Made by a program: the position numbers and the translations under genes | Assembly (NCBI RefSeq): GCF_014648435.1 | Contig: NZ_BMRC01000005.1 | Span: forward strand, 476,346 to 540,345 | Direction of reading: 5' to 3' | DNA from: Nonomuraea spiralis | GTDB lineage: Bacteria > Actinomycetota > Actinomycetes > Streptosporangiales > Streptosporangiaceae | DNA: 64,000 nucleotides | Part shown: piece after piece, positions 1 to 12,050 of the stretch | Position numbering within the stretch: the first letter of the stretch is position 1 | How the letters are laid out: each line of letters starts with the position of its first letter | Notes under the pieces: generated by a model | The model's database searches: none | Told to the model about the DNA's origin: nothing | Seen by the model: the letters and a program-made list of their open reading frames with translations, nothing else

Positions 1-1
1 G

Positions 2-127
2 CAGGCGGGCCTGGCCAGCGTCCGGCTCGGCCGGTCGCAGGAGGAGTTGTGGCAGGCCAGCAGGCACGGCGTGGAGATCGCCATGCGCGGCCTGCTCGCG
101 GTGCCGCCGCCCACCCCGAACTCTTGA
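2..127 (+). CDS. C-terminal end of an unidentified protein (5' end outside window)
   Basis: An open frame enters from the left edge and ends in TGA 28 bases before the next start. The 41 visible residues (ending RGLLAVPPPTPNS) contain a short amphipathic helix, LWQASRHGVEIAMRGL, and a proline-rich tail. A helix of this kind closes many TetR-type regulators, but the fragment is too short to assign. It is co-directional with the PaaK-like gene. Confidence 0.45.
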   Translation, partial: QAGLASVRLGRSQEELWQASRHGVEIAMRGLLAVPPPTPNS

Positions 128-155
128 CGCACCACCCGAGACAGGAGCGATGATC

Positions 156-1526
156 ATGGGGGAAAGCATCCGGCGGCTCGCCCGCGACATGCGGCGCGCC
201 GTACGGGAAGGCCCTGAGGCGATCGCGCGGCGGCGGCGGGCCCGGCTGGCCGAGCTGGTGGAGCACGCCCGCGCCCACTCGCCCTACTACCGCGAGCTGT
301 ACCACGGCCTGCCGGAGGGGGCCGACGACCCGGAGCTGCTTCCGGTCACCGGCAAGAAGGCGTTGATGGCCCGCTTCGACGACTGGGCCACCGACCGTGA
401 GGTGACCCGTGAGCGGGTCGAGGCGTTCGTGGCCGATCCCGATCTCGTGGGCCACCGGTTCCTCGGCCGTTACCTGGTCACCACGACCACCGGCACCAGC
501 GGGCAGCGCGGCCTGTTCGTGCAGGACGACCACTGCCTGGCCGTCCACACCGCCACCGGGCTGCGCACCGGCGCCGGGTTGTCGGCCCGCGACGTGCTGC
601 GCACCCTCGCCCGCGCCGGCCGTACCGCCGTCGTCACCGCGCCGCGCGGCCACTTCGCCACCCTCGCCGGGCCGGCACGGGCGGCCCTGGACCGGCCGTG
701 GCTCGGCCGGTTGATGCGGGTCGTCCCGACCGACCAGTCGTTGGAGAGCATGGTCGACGAGCTCAACCGGTTCGACCCGGCGAGCGTCGCCGGGTTCGTG
801 GGGCTGCTCACGCTGCTGGCGGGGGAGCAGGAGGCCGGGCGGTTGCGCATCCGTCCGGCGCTCGTCATCCCCGGCGGCGAGACGCTGAGCCCGCAGGCCC
901 GGGAACGCCTCGCCACCGCGTTCGGCGCGAAGGTCCGCGCCGCCTACGCCTGCGGCGAGTGCGGCTTCCTCACGTCCGGCTGCCGGGAGGGCTGGTACCA
1001 CGTCAACAGCGACTGGGTCGTCCTGGAGCCGGTCGACGCCGACCATCGGCCGGTGCCGCCCGGGCAGCTCTCGCACACCGTCCTGATCAGCAACCTCGCC
1101 AACCGGGTCCAGCCGATCCTGCGCTACGACCTCGGTGACAGCGTCCTGATGCGGCCCGACCCCTGTCCGTGCGGCAACGCGCTCCCGGCCGTACAGGTGC
1201 AGGGGCGCGCGGCCGACCTGCTCACCTTCCCCGCCGAGGGCGGCGAGCGGGTCGGCATCTCGCCCATGTCCTTCAGCACCGCGCTGGCCGTGCCCGGCAT
1301 GGACCAGTTCCAGCTCGTGCAGACCGCGCCCACCGTCCTGCGGGTACGCCTGCGGGCCGCCGGCGGCGCCGACGCGGACCAGGTGTGGCAGGCCGCCCGT
1401 GACCGGGTCGTCCACCTGCTCACCGAGCACAGAGCCGGTCACGTGACGATCGAGCGCGCCGGGGAGCCGCCCGAGCAGTCGGCCGGCGGGAAGTACCGCA
1501 AGATCATCCCGCTGCCGGGTCCCTGA
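156..1526 (+). CDS. PaaK/CapK-like adenylate-forming ligase
   Basis: Likely activates a carboxylic acid as acyl-AMP, probably then to a CoA thioester, in the cytoplasm. The phosphate-binding motif TTTTGTSGQRG is near residue 110; PGGETLSP and the Cys-rich YACGECGFLTSGC follow near 240 and 265, and a CPCGN motif lies near residue 345. These and the ~456-residue length are typical of the phenylacetate-CoA ligase family. The ATG at 156 is preferred over the ATG at 150 because AGGAG at 143-147 is 8 bases from 156 but only 2 from 150. It converges on the PKS operon, so activating an aryl acid from that pathway is a reasonable inference, not shown by the sequence. The exact substrate cannot be read. 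Confidence 0.85.
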   Translation: MGESIRRLARDMRRAVREGPEAIARRRRARLAELVEHARAHSPYYRELYHGLPEGADDPELLPVTGKKALMARFDDWATDREVTRERVEAFVADPDLVGHRFLGRYLVTTTTGTSGQRGLFVQDDHCLAVHTATGLRTGAGLSARDVLRTLARAGRTAVVTAPRGHFATLAGPARAALDRPWLGRLMRVVPTDQSLESMVDELNRFDPASVAGFVGLLTLLAGEQEAGRLRIRPALVIPGGETLSPQARERLATAFGAKVRAAYACGECGFLTSGCREGWYHVNSDWVVLEPVDADHRPVPPGQLSHTVLISNLANRVQPILRYDLGDSVLMRPDPCPCGNALPAVQVQGRAADLLTFPAEGGERVGISPMSFSTALAVPGMDQFQLVQTAPTVLRVRLRAAGGADADQVWQAARDRVVHLLTEHRAGHVTIERAGEPPEQSAGGKYRKIIPLPGP

Positions 1527-1543
1527 CGGCGTCCGGGGGCTTC

Positions 1544-1699
1544 TCAGGCTTTGTCCGTGGCCTGCCAGATGCGGCTACGCAGGTCCATGCCCCGGACGAC
1601 CTGGACGCGCCAGGTGTCCAGGTCGTCCACCCACTCGGCCACGGGGGCGGGCGCATTCGAACGCGACACCCGGCGAGGCGAAAGCCGGCTCAGCCACGT
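1544..1699 (-). pseudogene. possible C-terminal gene remnant
   Basis: The 400-base gap between the ligase and the PKS holds no intact gene. On the minus strand a short open frame ends in TGA at 1544 and reads like real protein at its end (VAEWVDDLDTWRVQVV, then RSRIWQATDKA). No start codon or upstream coding sequence goes with it. I cannot name the family. It may be the 3' stub of a deleted gene, or chance. Confidence 0.25.
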
Positions 1700-1894
1700 T
1701 CACGCGCCGCTGCTCTCCGCTCCCACACGAAGGCCGGCACCAGCGAGACATCGCACGTCCCACCAGGACATTGACCTCGGCTTCGTGCGTGATCTCTCAC
1801 ACCGTACTCGGGCTCGCCGGGAAGGTCCGGGTGGGGGCTGAGACGTGCCGGTGGAAGTCCCGCATGGGGTCGTACGGAGGCGGGCGGGTGCGGC

Positions 1895-1924
1895 GGGCCG
1901 GGCGGTCCGAGGGCCGCCCGGCCC
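1895..1924 (-). terminator. strong hairpin after the PKS gene
   Basis: GGGCCGGGCGG (1895-1905) and CCGCCCGGCCC (1914-1924) form a perfect 11-bp stem with an 8-base loop, 6 bases past the PKS stop codon. There is no T tract, as is common in actinomycete terminators. Confidence 0.75.
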
Positions 1925-1930
1925 ATCGGT

Positions 1931-5737
<3,807 letters not shown>

Positions 5738-5759
5738 CTGTGTTCGTTTCCCTTCGATG

Positions 5760-6803
5760 TCAGACCCACTGAGGAGTTTCGAGGATTTTGATCACGGCAC
5801 CGGAGACGGTCACTCCCGGCCCGGTGCCCAGCATCAGCAGGTGATCGCCGGGGCCCAGCTGCCCGGTCGTGAGCAGGTGGTCGAGCGACAGGACCTGATC
5901 GCTGGCCCCGCAGTGGCCGATGGTGCGGCCGTAGTCCCAGGTCGAGCGGGACATGGGCAGGTCGACCACGGCCATGCACCGCTGTTCGACGATCTCCTCG
6001 GAGTAGTTCATGAACGCCACCCGGGTGAGGTCGCCGGCCTCGATCCCGCTCTCGTCCAGCACGCGCTCGACGATCTCCATGAGCGCCCGCTGGATGTTGA
6101 ACAACGCCGAGGTGGCCTCGCCCTTGGGCATGACCTGCTGCCGGAACTGCTCGTTCCGGGCCGCGAAGCTCATCCGGCGCCCGACCGTGACACCCGGCGG
6201 GAACAGGGGCTCGCTGCCCCGGTGCAGCTCCTCGGCCTCGGCCACCGTCGTCGTGCAGACCGACATCAGGCGCGCGAATCCGCCGTCCTTGGAGAGCACG
6301 AGCGCGCCGGCGGCGTCCCCGCCGATGTAGCCGGGGCCCATCCGCCACCGGTCCATCAGCGGGGTGCCGTAGTTGTCGGCCGAGACCAGCAGGGCGGCCT
6401 GCCGGTGCGGAGCGGCGCTCAGGTGGCCGGCCGCGAGTTCCAGGGCGATGAACATCCCGTTGCAGCCCTGCCGGATCTCGGTGGCCAGGACGTCCCCGCC
6501 GACGAGGTGACGCTGCAGGTAGGAGTGCGGGGGCCAGCCGTCGGGCCCCTGGTGCCAGGTCGAGGCGTACAGGAGGAGGTCCAGGTCGGCCGGGGCCCGG
6601 CCGCTGCGCTTGATCGCGCTGCGCGCCGCGTGCAGGGCCATCTCCGGAGCCGGTACGTCCCCGGCCACCACCGTTCCCGCCAGATTGTGCAGCTCGGCCT
6701 CTTCCGCCGGGTACCAGCCCTTGGCGACGGCCTTCTCGACGCTGACGACGGTCCGGGGGAGGTAGGCCCCCACGCCGCTGATGTACGTGTCCGCGTACCG
6801 CAT
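5760..6803 (-). CDS. KSIII-like acyltransferase (ChlB3/CerJ/AviN type)
   Basis: A 347-residue FabH-fold protein. The active Cys is in EIRQGCNGM (near residue 115). The His-containing HQAN motif of true FabH is absent: the matching stretch reads VAFMNYS. Where FabH has GNTSAAS this protein has GHCGASDQ. This altered pattern is known for KSIII homologues that move a finished acyl group to another carrier or to an alcohol instead of condensing it with malonate. In this operon it could pass the aryl group from the PKS ACP to the discrete ACP or to a sugar/macrolide acceptor. It is transcribed just before the PKS and 19 bases after the ACP gene. Which of the two KSIII proteins loads and which delivers cannot be told. 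Confidence 0.85.
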   Translation of the reverse strand: MRYADTYISGVGAYLPRTVVSVEKAVAKGWYPAEEAELHNLAGTVVAGDVPAPEMALHAARSAIKRSGRAPADLDLLLYASTWHQGPDGWPPHSYLQRHLVGGDVLATEIRQGCNGMFIALELAAGHLSAAPHRQAALLVSADNYGTPLMDRWRMGPGYIGGDAAGALVLSKDGGFARLMSVCTTTVAEAEELHRGSEPLFPPGVTVGRRMSFAARNEQFRQQVMPKGEATSALFNIQRALMEIVERVLDESGIEAGDLTRVAFMNYSEEIVEQRCMAVVDLPMSRSTWDYGRTIGHCGASDQVLSLDHLLTTGQLGPGDHLLMLGTGPGVTVSGAVIKILETPQWV

Positions 6804-6822
6804 GACTCTGTCCTCGTCCCGG

Positions 6823-7074
6823 TTAAGCGGATTGGAGTTCCCTGACCATCGTCACGATGGTCGCGACGTCCCTGAAGTTCTCGGGGTCGAGCTTCGCGGC
6901 GGTGATGGTGACGCCGATGTCCTTGCGGAGGAAGTTCAGCAGGCGCGCCGTGCGCAGGGAGTCGAGCAGCCCCGACACGAGGAGCGGGGTCGTCGCGTCG
7001 ACCTTGATGTCGTCGCCGTCCAGGACGAGGTTCTCCTGCACGAAGTCGACCAGCCTCTGCGTGATGTCGCTCAT
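6823..7074 (-). CDS. discrete acyl carrier protein
   Basis: An 83-residue acidic ACP with the phosphopantetheine serine in GLLDSLRTARL (Ser39), preceded by DATTPLLVSG. Its ATG overlaps the stop of the upstream KSIII-like gene (ATGA), so the two are probably translationally coupled. A free-standing ACP between two KSIII-like genes and an aryl-acid PKS is the layout known from the chlorothricin ChlB1/B2/B3/B6 set, where the aryl group rests on the discrete ACP before transfer. That role is inferred here by analogy. Confidence 0.88.
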   Translation of the reverse strand: MSDITQRLVDFVQENLVLDGDDIKVDATTPLLVSGLLDSLRTARLLNFLRKDIGVTITAAKLDPENFRDVATIVTMVRELQSA

Positions 7075-8123
7075 GCGCGCGCCCCCTTCGTGACGGGCGA
7101 GGTGGACAGGACGCGGAAGGCCGCCGCGGCGACCGACGTACCGGAGCCGAACCCGACCATGAGCAGATGGTCGCCGGCGACGAGCCCGCCGGTCGCGATC
7201 AGATGCTCGAAGGCGATGAACTGGTCCACCGCGCCGCAGTGGCCGACGCGCCGCCCGTAGTCCCAGGTCGTCTGGTCCTCGTCGATGCCCAGCCAGGACA
7301 TCTGCCCGTCCAGGTCCTCGCGGCGGCCGTGCGGGAAGGCCACCTTCGTGATGTCGGAGAGCCCGATCCCGGCCTCCTCCAAAGTCTGTTCGACCTGCTG
7401 CATCATCGTCTTCTGGATCGTCAGGTGGATCCCGGTCCCCTGAGCCTTGAGCAGCCGCTGGCGGAACTCCTCGTGCCGGTCCCCGAAGCTCAGCCCCCTG
7501 CCGACCGTGGCGTCCGGGGGGAACAGGGGATAGGCGCCGTCGTTGACCGCGTCGGCCTCCGGGATCACCGTCACGTTCACCGACAGGAGCTCGGCCATGC
7601 CGTAGTCCTTGCCGAGCACGATCGCCGCCGCGGCGTCGCCGATCAGCGCCCCGGGGGTCATCCGCCAGCGGTCCACCAGCGGTGTGCCGTGGTTGTCGGA
7701 GGAGACGACCACGGCCGTGTCCCGGTCCGCACCGGCCTGGAGGTAGCTCGCCGCCAGTTCGAGCGAGCTGATCATCCCTACGCAGCCGCTCCGGATCTCG
7801 TGCGCCGGCACGCCCCCGCCGAGCAGGTGCATCTGCAGGTAGTGCTGAGGCTGCCAGCCGTTCGGGCCCTGGTGCCAGACCGACGGGTAGAGCAGCAGGT
7901 CCAGATCGCGGGGGGAGGACTCACCCCAGCGGTCGTACGCGTCCAGGACCGCGAGCCGCGCCATCTCCGGCGCGGGCATGTCCCCGGCCACCGCCGCGCC
8001 GATCTGCCGGAATTCCTCGGCCTCCGCGGCCGGGTACCAGCCCTCGCGGACCGCCTGCTCGACGCTCACGCTGTCAGGCACATAAACGCCTAAGCTCCTG
8101 ACAAACATGTTGGATGTACGCAC
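7071..8123 (-). CDS. KSIII-like acyltransferase, first gene of the PKS operon
   Basis: A 350-residue FabH-fold protein, clearly a paralogue of the one at 5760-6803 (shared PLFPPxxTVGRxxSF and TTWDYGRxxGHCGA blocks). Cys is in EIRSGCVGM. Unlike its sister it keeps a His at the HQAN position (VAFPHGRR), so the two may do different steps. The GTG at 8123 sits just after AAGGGGA; the ATG at 8108 is an alternative, losing five residues. Its stop overlaps the ACP start. Probably one of the pair moves the aryl group to the ACP and the other to a final acceptor encoded outside the window. Confidence 0.85.
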   Translation of the reverse strand: MRTSNMFVRSLGVYVPDSVSVEQAVREGWYPAAEAEEFRQIGAAVAGDMPAPEMARLAVLDAYDRWGESSPRDLDLLLYPSVWHQGPNGWQPQHYLQMHLLGGGVPAHEIRSGCVGMISSLELAASYLQAGADRDTAVVVSSDNHGTPLVDRWRMTPGALIGDAAAAIVLGKDYGMAELLSVNVTVIPEADAVNDGAYPLFPPDATVGRGLSFGDRHEEFRQRLLKAQGTGIHLTIQKTMMQQVEQTLEEAGIGLSDITKVAFPHGRREDLDGQMSWLGIDEDQTTWDYGRRVGHCGAVDQFIAFEHLIATGGLVAGDHLLMVGFGSGTSVAAAAFRVLSTSPVTKGARA

Positions 8124-8408
8124 ACGTCCCCTTACTCATCGACGAATCCCGGACAGCGGCCTTCAGCAGGGGAAGGCGGCTTATCCGATTCATTTCGGGC
8201 CCCGGGAATCACGCGCCCCCGGCCGGTCAGCGAATACGACGCGAAATGGGCCGGCGGGCCGTCCCGGGTAAGGATAGGGCTGGCCCGTCGGATAAAGCAA
8301 TATTTCGATCCGCGACCTTCCGTGACCGAGGATCGACGGAACGTGTCGCATTCAGGAAATAAGTATTTCCGCTTCGTATCGCGGATTATCCGAATGTAAT
8401 TCTGGAGA
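8124..8408. promoter_or_regulatory. leader/promoter region of the PKS operon, with palindrome
   Basis: No gene is seen here; it is less GC-rich than its surroundings. On the minus strand a -35-like TTGCTT (8295-8300) and -10-like TATCCT (8271-8276) are 18 bases apart. Further upstream are GGAAAT-AAGT-ATTTCC (8355-8370) and CGGAT-T-ATCCG (8382-8392), both inverted repeats that a repressor or activator could bind. The promoter call is weak; the first palindrome is clear. Confidence 0.45.
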
Positions 8409-8447
8409 GCGCGCCGGGCCGTCGCCATTCGGTCCCGCCCGGCGCGC
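8409..8447 (-). terminator. hairpin after the esterase gene
   Basis: GCGCGCCGGGC (8409-8419) pairs perfectly with GCCCGGCGCGC (8437-8447) over a 17-base loop, 6 bases beyond the esterase stop codon. Confidence 0.75.
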
Positions 8448-8453
8448 GTCGTC

Positions 8454-9770
8454 TCAGGGCACTCGCGTGCAGGGGATGTTGTTCAGTTTGAACTGGGCGG
8501 GAATGGCATTCGTCCCGGTGACGTTCGCCGTGAAGCCGAGGCCCTGGCTGGAGCCGGGACCGATGTAGGTGTTGGTGCCGTCGTCGCGGGCGGTCACCTG
8601 CGTGCCGGTCTGGGTCACCGTGGAGTTCCAGGAGTTCGTGACCTGCTGGTTGCCCGCCCAGGTCCACGTGAGGGTCCAGCCGTAGATGGGGGTCGTGCCG
8701 GTGTTCCTGATGGTCGCGGTGCCGTTGAACGCGCCCGGCCAGACCTCGGTGGCGTAGGTGACCTCGCAGGAGGTGCCCATCTTGAGCCCGCCGCGCAGGA
8801 AGGTCGCGAAGTTGGCCCAGGTGGGGTTGATCGTGCCCGTGCCGACGGTCTCGGTGCAGTCCGTGGTGGTGGAGACGGTCTGCGAACCGAAATGGGCGGG
8901 GTCCATGACCTGGGGCACCATGTGGTCAGCGCCGGGCACCGAGATGAACGTGGCGTCACCGCACTGAGCCTTGATCCTGTTGTAGAGCAGGACGCTCTGC
9001 CCGTGCGGCACCAGGAAGTCGGCCTGGCCGTGCAGGAACATCAGCGGCGGATCGTTGCTGTCGACGTACGTCATCGGGTTGGCTTGGGCCACGGCGGCCG
9101 GGCAGGTCTGGATCGGGCAGCCGACCAGGAGGGACTCCGGGGAGGCGGGGGAGTCGTGGTCCAGCCCGCCGGTCGGCAGGTTCTGCGAGTTCATCTGCAG
9201 GAAGTTGGTCGGGCTGAAGAAGGCGACCCCCGTCTGCACGGCGCTGGAGACGCCGGTCGTGCCGAGCGTGCCCTCCAGCGCGGGCACGCCGGCGGACAGG
9301 GTGGCCATCTCCGTCAGCCAGCCGCCGGAGGAGTCGCCCATGATCGCGAAGCGGTTGGGATCGAGCTGGTACGTGCCGGCGTTCGCGCGCAGCCAGCGGA
9401 TCGCCGACTTGATGTCGTGAACCTGGGCCGGGAAGATCGCCTGGGAGCTGGACCGGACGCTGACGCCGGCCACGGCGAAGCCGAGCGGGTTGAAGATCGC
9501 CGCGATGGCGTCCGCGCCGGCCTTGCCGTTGTCGCTGCTCCACGCCGAGCCGGTGTGCCAGATCAGCAGCGGCCGGGGCGTGATGCCGGTGGCGGGCAGG
9601 TAGAGATCCAGGAGGTGCCCCTTGCTGCCGGCCGGTTGTGCGGGCGCGTAAGCGATATCGGTGAACGTCTGCGTGGCGTGAGCCGGCGGCGCGAAGGCTG
9701 CCGGCACTCCGACGGCGGCCAGCACGGTCATCGCCAAGCCGATGAAGGCCGTGCGGATTCGAGCTTGCAT
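8454..9770 (-). CDS. secreted alpha/beta-hydrolase esterase with C-terminal CBM2
   Basis: 438 residues. A Sec signal peptide ends PAHA near residue 32. The hydrolase domain has the nucleophile elbow GDSSG (Ser147), the acid Asp251 in HGQADF and His283 in GADHMVP. From about residue 337 the protein carries a family 2 carbohydrate-binding module with its bracketing cysteines (SCEV at the start, NIPCTRVP at the end) and conserved Trp residues (GWTLTWTW). This architecture is that of extracellular plant-polymer esterases such as acetylxylan or feruloyl esterases; the substrate is inferred from the CBM, which binds cellulose or xylan. Monocistronic, with its own promoter and terminator. Confidence 0.88.
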   Translation of the reverse strand: MQARIRTAFIGLAMTVLAAVGVPAAFAPPAHATQTFTDIAYAPAQPAGSKGHLLDLYLPATGITPRPLLIWHTGSAWSSDNGKAGADAIAAIFNPLGFAVAGVSVRSSSQAIFPAQVHDIKSAIRWLRANAGTYQLDPNRFAIMGDSSGGWLTEMATLSAGVPALEGTLGTTGVSSAVQTGVAFFSPTNFLQMNSQNLPTGGLDHDSPASPESLLVGCPIQTCPAAVAQANPMTYVDSNDPPLMFLHGQADFLVPHGQSVLLYNRIKAQCGDATFISVPGADHMVPQVMDPAHFGSQTVSTTTDCTETVGTGTINPTWANFATFLRGGLKMGTSCEVTYATEVWPGAFNGTATIRNTGTTPIYGWTLTWTWAGNQQVTNSWNSTVTQTGTQVTARDDGTNTYIGPGSSQGLGFTANVTGTNAIPAQFKLNNIPCTRVP

Positions 9771-9924
9771 GGTGCGACTCCGGTTGGTCGGATGATCGCC
9801 GCTTTCCGTGGCCGTGCGTGTCTCGTCCGGTGGCAGGGCAGCCGTGATCGGCGTGCCGACCGTAGCGCCTGCGAGAACAACGTCGTGCTCGAGTGTCGCG
9901 GCTCACATCGATATGGGCGGGGAG

Positions 9925-9954
9925 ACGATATGACACGTATGCAACGATGGTCAA
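9925..9954 (-). promoter_or_regulatory. probable promoter of the CBM2 esterase
   Basis: On the minus strand TTGACC (9949-9954) and TATCGT (9925-9930) are separated by 18 bases, a good SigA/HrdB-type match. It would give a leader of about 145 bases. Confidence 0.5.
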
Positions 9955-10186
9955 AGTTTTCGTGCTGCCGTTTCCAGGCGGCCAGAGAAGCGGCATAAAT
10001 CGTACTTTGGGGGCGTAAGGCGCGGAGACGGCCCCAGAGCATCCATGGCATGCACAGGCGGTCGGATACGCACCCACGAGGTCTTTCGCGGCCGTCCGGT
10101 CCGCAATTGACAGCGGCCGCAACTCCGTGCGCCGTTCCCCGGCAACGCCGATGAAAGTTTCACGAACTCCGGCGGTCGATTCCGCC

Positions 10187-10218
10187 GTGACAATCATTCC
10201 GGCGCGGTGGGTGATAAT
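10187..10218 (+). promoter_or_regulatory. possible promoter of the small secreted protein gene
   Basis: TGATAAT at 10212-10218 is an extended -10 element. GTGACA at 10187-10192 is the nearest -35-like element, but the 20-base spacing is long. The start codon is 38 bases past the -10. Confidence 0.35.
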
Positions 10219-10255
10219 GTCCTCCGTCATGATCTCCCCAGTCGCAGGAGGACGA

Positions 10256-10474
10256 ATGCGAAAGGCACGCGCTGTTCTCGTCTCAGCCGTCATGGTTCTC
10301 GGAGTGACGCTGACGATCGGCGCCGCCCCGGCACACGCCGAAAGACTGGCCGGCGTCTTCCGGGAACACTCGGAGTGCGAGCGGACCGGCACCTACGGCA
10401 TCACCCAGACCTGGTGGGACGACTATTCATGCGAGTGGCAGAGCCAGTACCTCTACTACTTCCTCTACGCGTGA
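10256..10474 (+). CDS. small secreted protein, unknown function
   Basis: 72 residues. AGGAGG at 10246-10251 fixes the ATG at 10256. The signal peptide ends APAHA (residue 28). The mature ~44-residue peptide has two cysteines (SECERT and YSCEW), likely one disulfide, and is rich in Trp and Tyr (TQTWWDDYSCEWQSQYLYYF). No known family is recognised. It has its own promoter-like region and a strong terminator. Confidence 0.75.
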   Translation: MRKARAVLVSAVMVLGVTLTIGAAPAHAERLAGVFREHSECERTGTYGITQTWWDDYSCEWQSQYLYYFLYA

Positions 10475-10485
10475 CCTCGTGAGAC

Positions 10486-10528
10486 GCACGCGCCCCCGGT
10501 CCGATCCTCAGGGCCCGGGGGCGCGTGC
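10486..10528 (+). terminator. strong hairpin after the small secreted protein
   Basis: A perfect 14-bp stem, GCACGCGCCCCCGG (10486-10499) with CCGGGGGCGCGTGC (10515-10528), and a 15-base loop, 11 bases past the stop. Confidence 0.8.
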
Positions 10529-10648
10529 GCCCGCACCACGAGCCCGGGCGGCGGACGTCCCGGCCGCGGAAAATCATCCCTGAGGGGGACGGGGAATCAA
10601 GGGTCGCTTTGACGACCGGGGAGAGGGACGACTTCTACCGTTCGGTCC

Positions 10649-10903
10649 ATGGTTTTCAACACGAACACATTCCGCCGCGCCGCTGCGGGCGCCGGCCTTG
10701 TCCTCTCCGTCCTCGCCCTTCCCGTCGCGGCACAGGCCGCCACGGCGCAGACCTCCACCACCCCGGTCATGGTCGGTGTCTACCCGACGTCGGACGCGTG
10801 CGCCCGTGCGGCCGCCACGTACACCGCCGCCGGGAAGACCGCCTCCTGCCGTCCGAGCAGCATCTACGCGCGGCCTCCCTACTGGATGCTGTACGTCTCG
10901 TAG
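10649..10903 (+). CDS. small secreted protein, unknown function
   Basis: 84 residues. A signal peptide ends VAAQA (about residue 30). The mature ~54 residues have two cysteines (SDACARA and ASCRPS). The pattern VGVYPTSDACARAAATYTAAGK resembles small actinomycete extracellular proteins of no known role. No Shine-Dalgarno sequence precedes the ATG, so the message may be leaderless or the start weak. Confidence 0.65.
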   Translation: MVFNTNTFRRAAAGAGLVLSVLALPVAAQAATAQTSTTPVMVGVYPTSDACARAAATYTAAGKTASCRPSSIYARPPYWMLYVS

Positions 10904-11010
10904 CCCGGTGCGATCGGGCGCGAAGCCCGGCGTTCGCCCAGGTCGACGCCTGGGCGAGCGCCCTGCCGGACAAAGGCGGCCGCGACCTCGCCCGACCGGT
11001 CGGCGACCGG

Positions 11011-11952
11011 CTACGCGGGGCGCAGCAGCTCCTCGCGCCTGGTCAGCAGCCGGCTGGTCTCGGCCAGCAGCTGGGCACGGCGCGCCTTGAGGTACGCACA
11101 GGTGTCGTGCACCCACCGCGCCAGCTTCTCCACTTCGGCCCGGGTCTTCTCGATGCGCTGATGCTTGAGCACATCGCTGATGATGTTGTCGAAGAAGGTG
11201 TCCACGAACCATCGGGTGTCCACCTTCGGCATCACCGGCCCGGCCGCGATCCCGATGTCGGCCAGCTCGCGGGAGAATACGTCCAGAGCTCGCTGGGCGT
11301 GCCAGGCGGCCTTGTCGGCGCTGGTCAGCTTGTCGTGCTCGTAGGCGTCGGCGAGCAGGCCGCCGCCGAACACGTCGAAGGTGGAGGCGGTCCTGGCGGA
11401 GTCGAGCAGGCGCAACACGATGCCGAGCGCCTCGTACGCGCCCTGACCCGCCCGGTGGGCCTCCTCGCACTCATGCGTGTCGGAGCTCGCCCGGTTGAGC
11501 GCGGCGCCCAGGTCGGCCAGCTCACGCGCGAGTGGATCACCGCTCCGGATGAGCTGCCGCTCCTTCTCGGCCAGCAGCCGGGCGTACTCCCGGGACGCGG
11601 GGTCGAGCACGACCAGCTCGGCGTCGGCCGCCGCCGCGTCGGCTTCGAGCCGCGCGAGCCGGGCCCGGTGGCCGTCCACGCGTTCCCTGGCCACCACCAC
11701 CTCGGCGCGCTCGCGCTCCAGCCGCTCCTCCCGGTTGCCCACCAGGCGGGCCAGGACGGCGGACAGCCCGCCTTCCAGCCGGGCGACGTCACGCTCCTCC
11801 TCGACCAGCTCGAACTCCAGGTCCGCCAGGGTTTCGCGGACGTCCGCGATCTGTTGCGCGGTGGTCGCGCGCAGGCGCCGGACGTGCTCAGCACGGCGCA
11901 TCCTGCCGGACGCCTCGCGCAGCCGTTCGTCAAGTTCCGGAGAGAGGGTCAC
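11011..11952 (-). CDS. coiled-coil protein of unknown function
   Basis: About 313 residues from the GTG at 11952; the frame stays open up to an alternative start at 12045, but the extra 31 residues look non-coding. The first half is a long charged coiled coil rich in Glu/Arg/Leu with heptad spacing (LEFELVEEERDVARLEGGL, ERAEVVVARERVDGHRARL). The second half is more globular, with TFFDNIISDVLKHQRIEKT, and ends in another helical segment. No enzyme motif, signal peptide or membrane segment is visible. No functional assignment; DNA- or membrane-associated scaffolding would be guesswork. It stands alone, divergent from the decayed FG-GAP gene. Confidence 0.7.
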   Translation of the reverse strand: MTLSPELDERLREASGRMRRAEHVRRLRATTAQQIADVRETLADLEFELVEEERDVARLEGGLSAVLARLVGNREERLERERAEVVVARERVDGHRARLARLEADAAAADAELVVLDPASREYARLLAEKERQLIRSGDPLARELADLGAALNRASSDTHECEEAHRAGQGAYEALGIVLRLLDSARTASTFDVFGGGLLADAYEHDKLTSADKAAWHAQRALDVFSRELADIGIAAGPVMPKVDTRWFVDTFFDNIISDVLKHQRIEKTRAEVEKLARWVHDTCAYLKARRAQLLAETSRLLTRREELLRPA

Positions 11953-12050
11953 ACCATGACGACGAACAGGCCGGACCGGACGTTCCGCGCAATTCCCCGA
12001 GCGCGGCGTCTCCTGCCGCCCTGCACCCAGATCCAGCTGATCCACAAGAA

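Larger units (their letters stand above)
9771..10255. other. intergenic region between divergent secreted-protein genes
   Basis: No convincing gene in 485 bases. It holds the esterase promoter (9925-9954) and a possible promoter for the small secreted protein on the right; the remainder shows nothing I recognise. Confidence 0.6.

Noticed and set aside
10060..10140. Stretch ahead of the small secreted gene that looked tRNA-like
   Set aside because: No T-loop GGTTCGANTCC or acceptor-stem pairing could be found.
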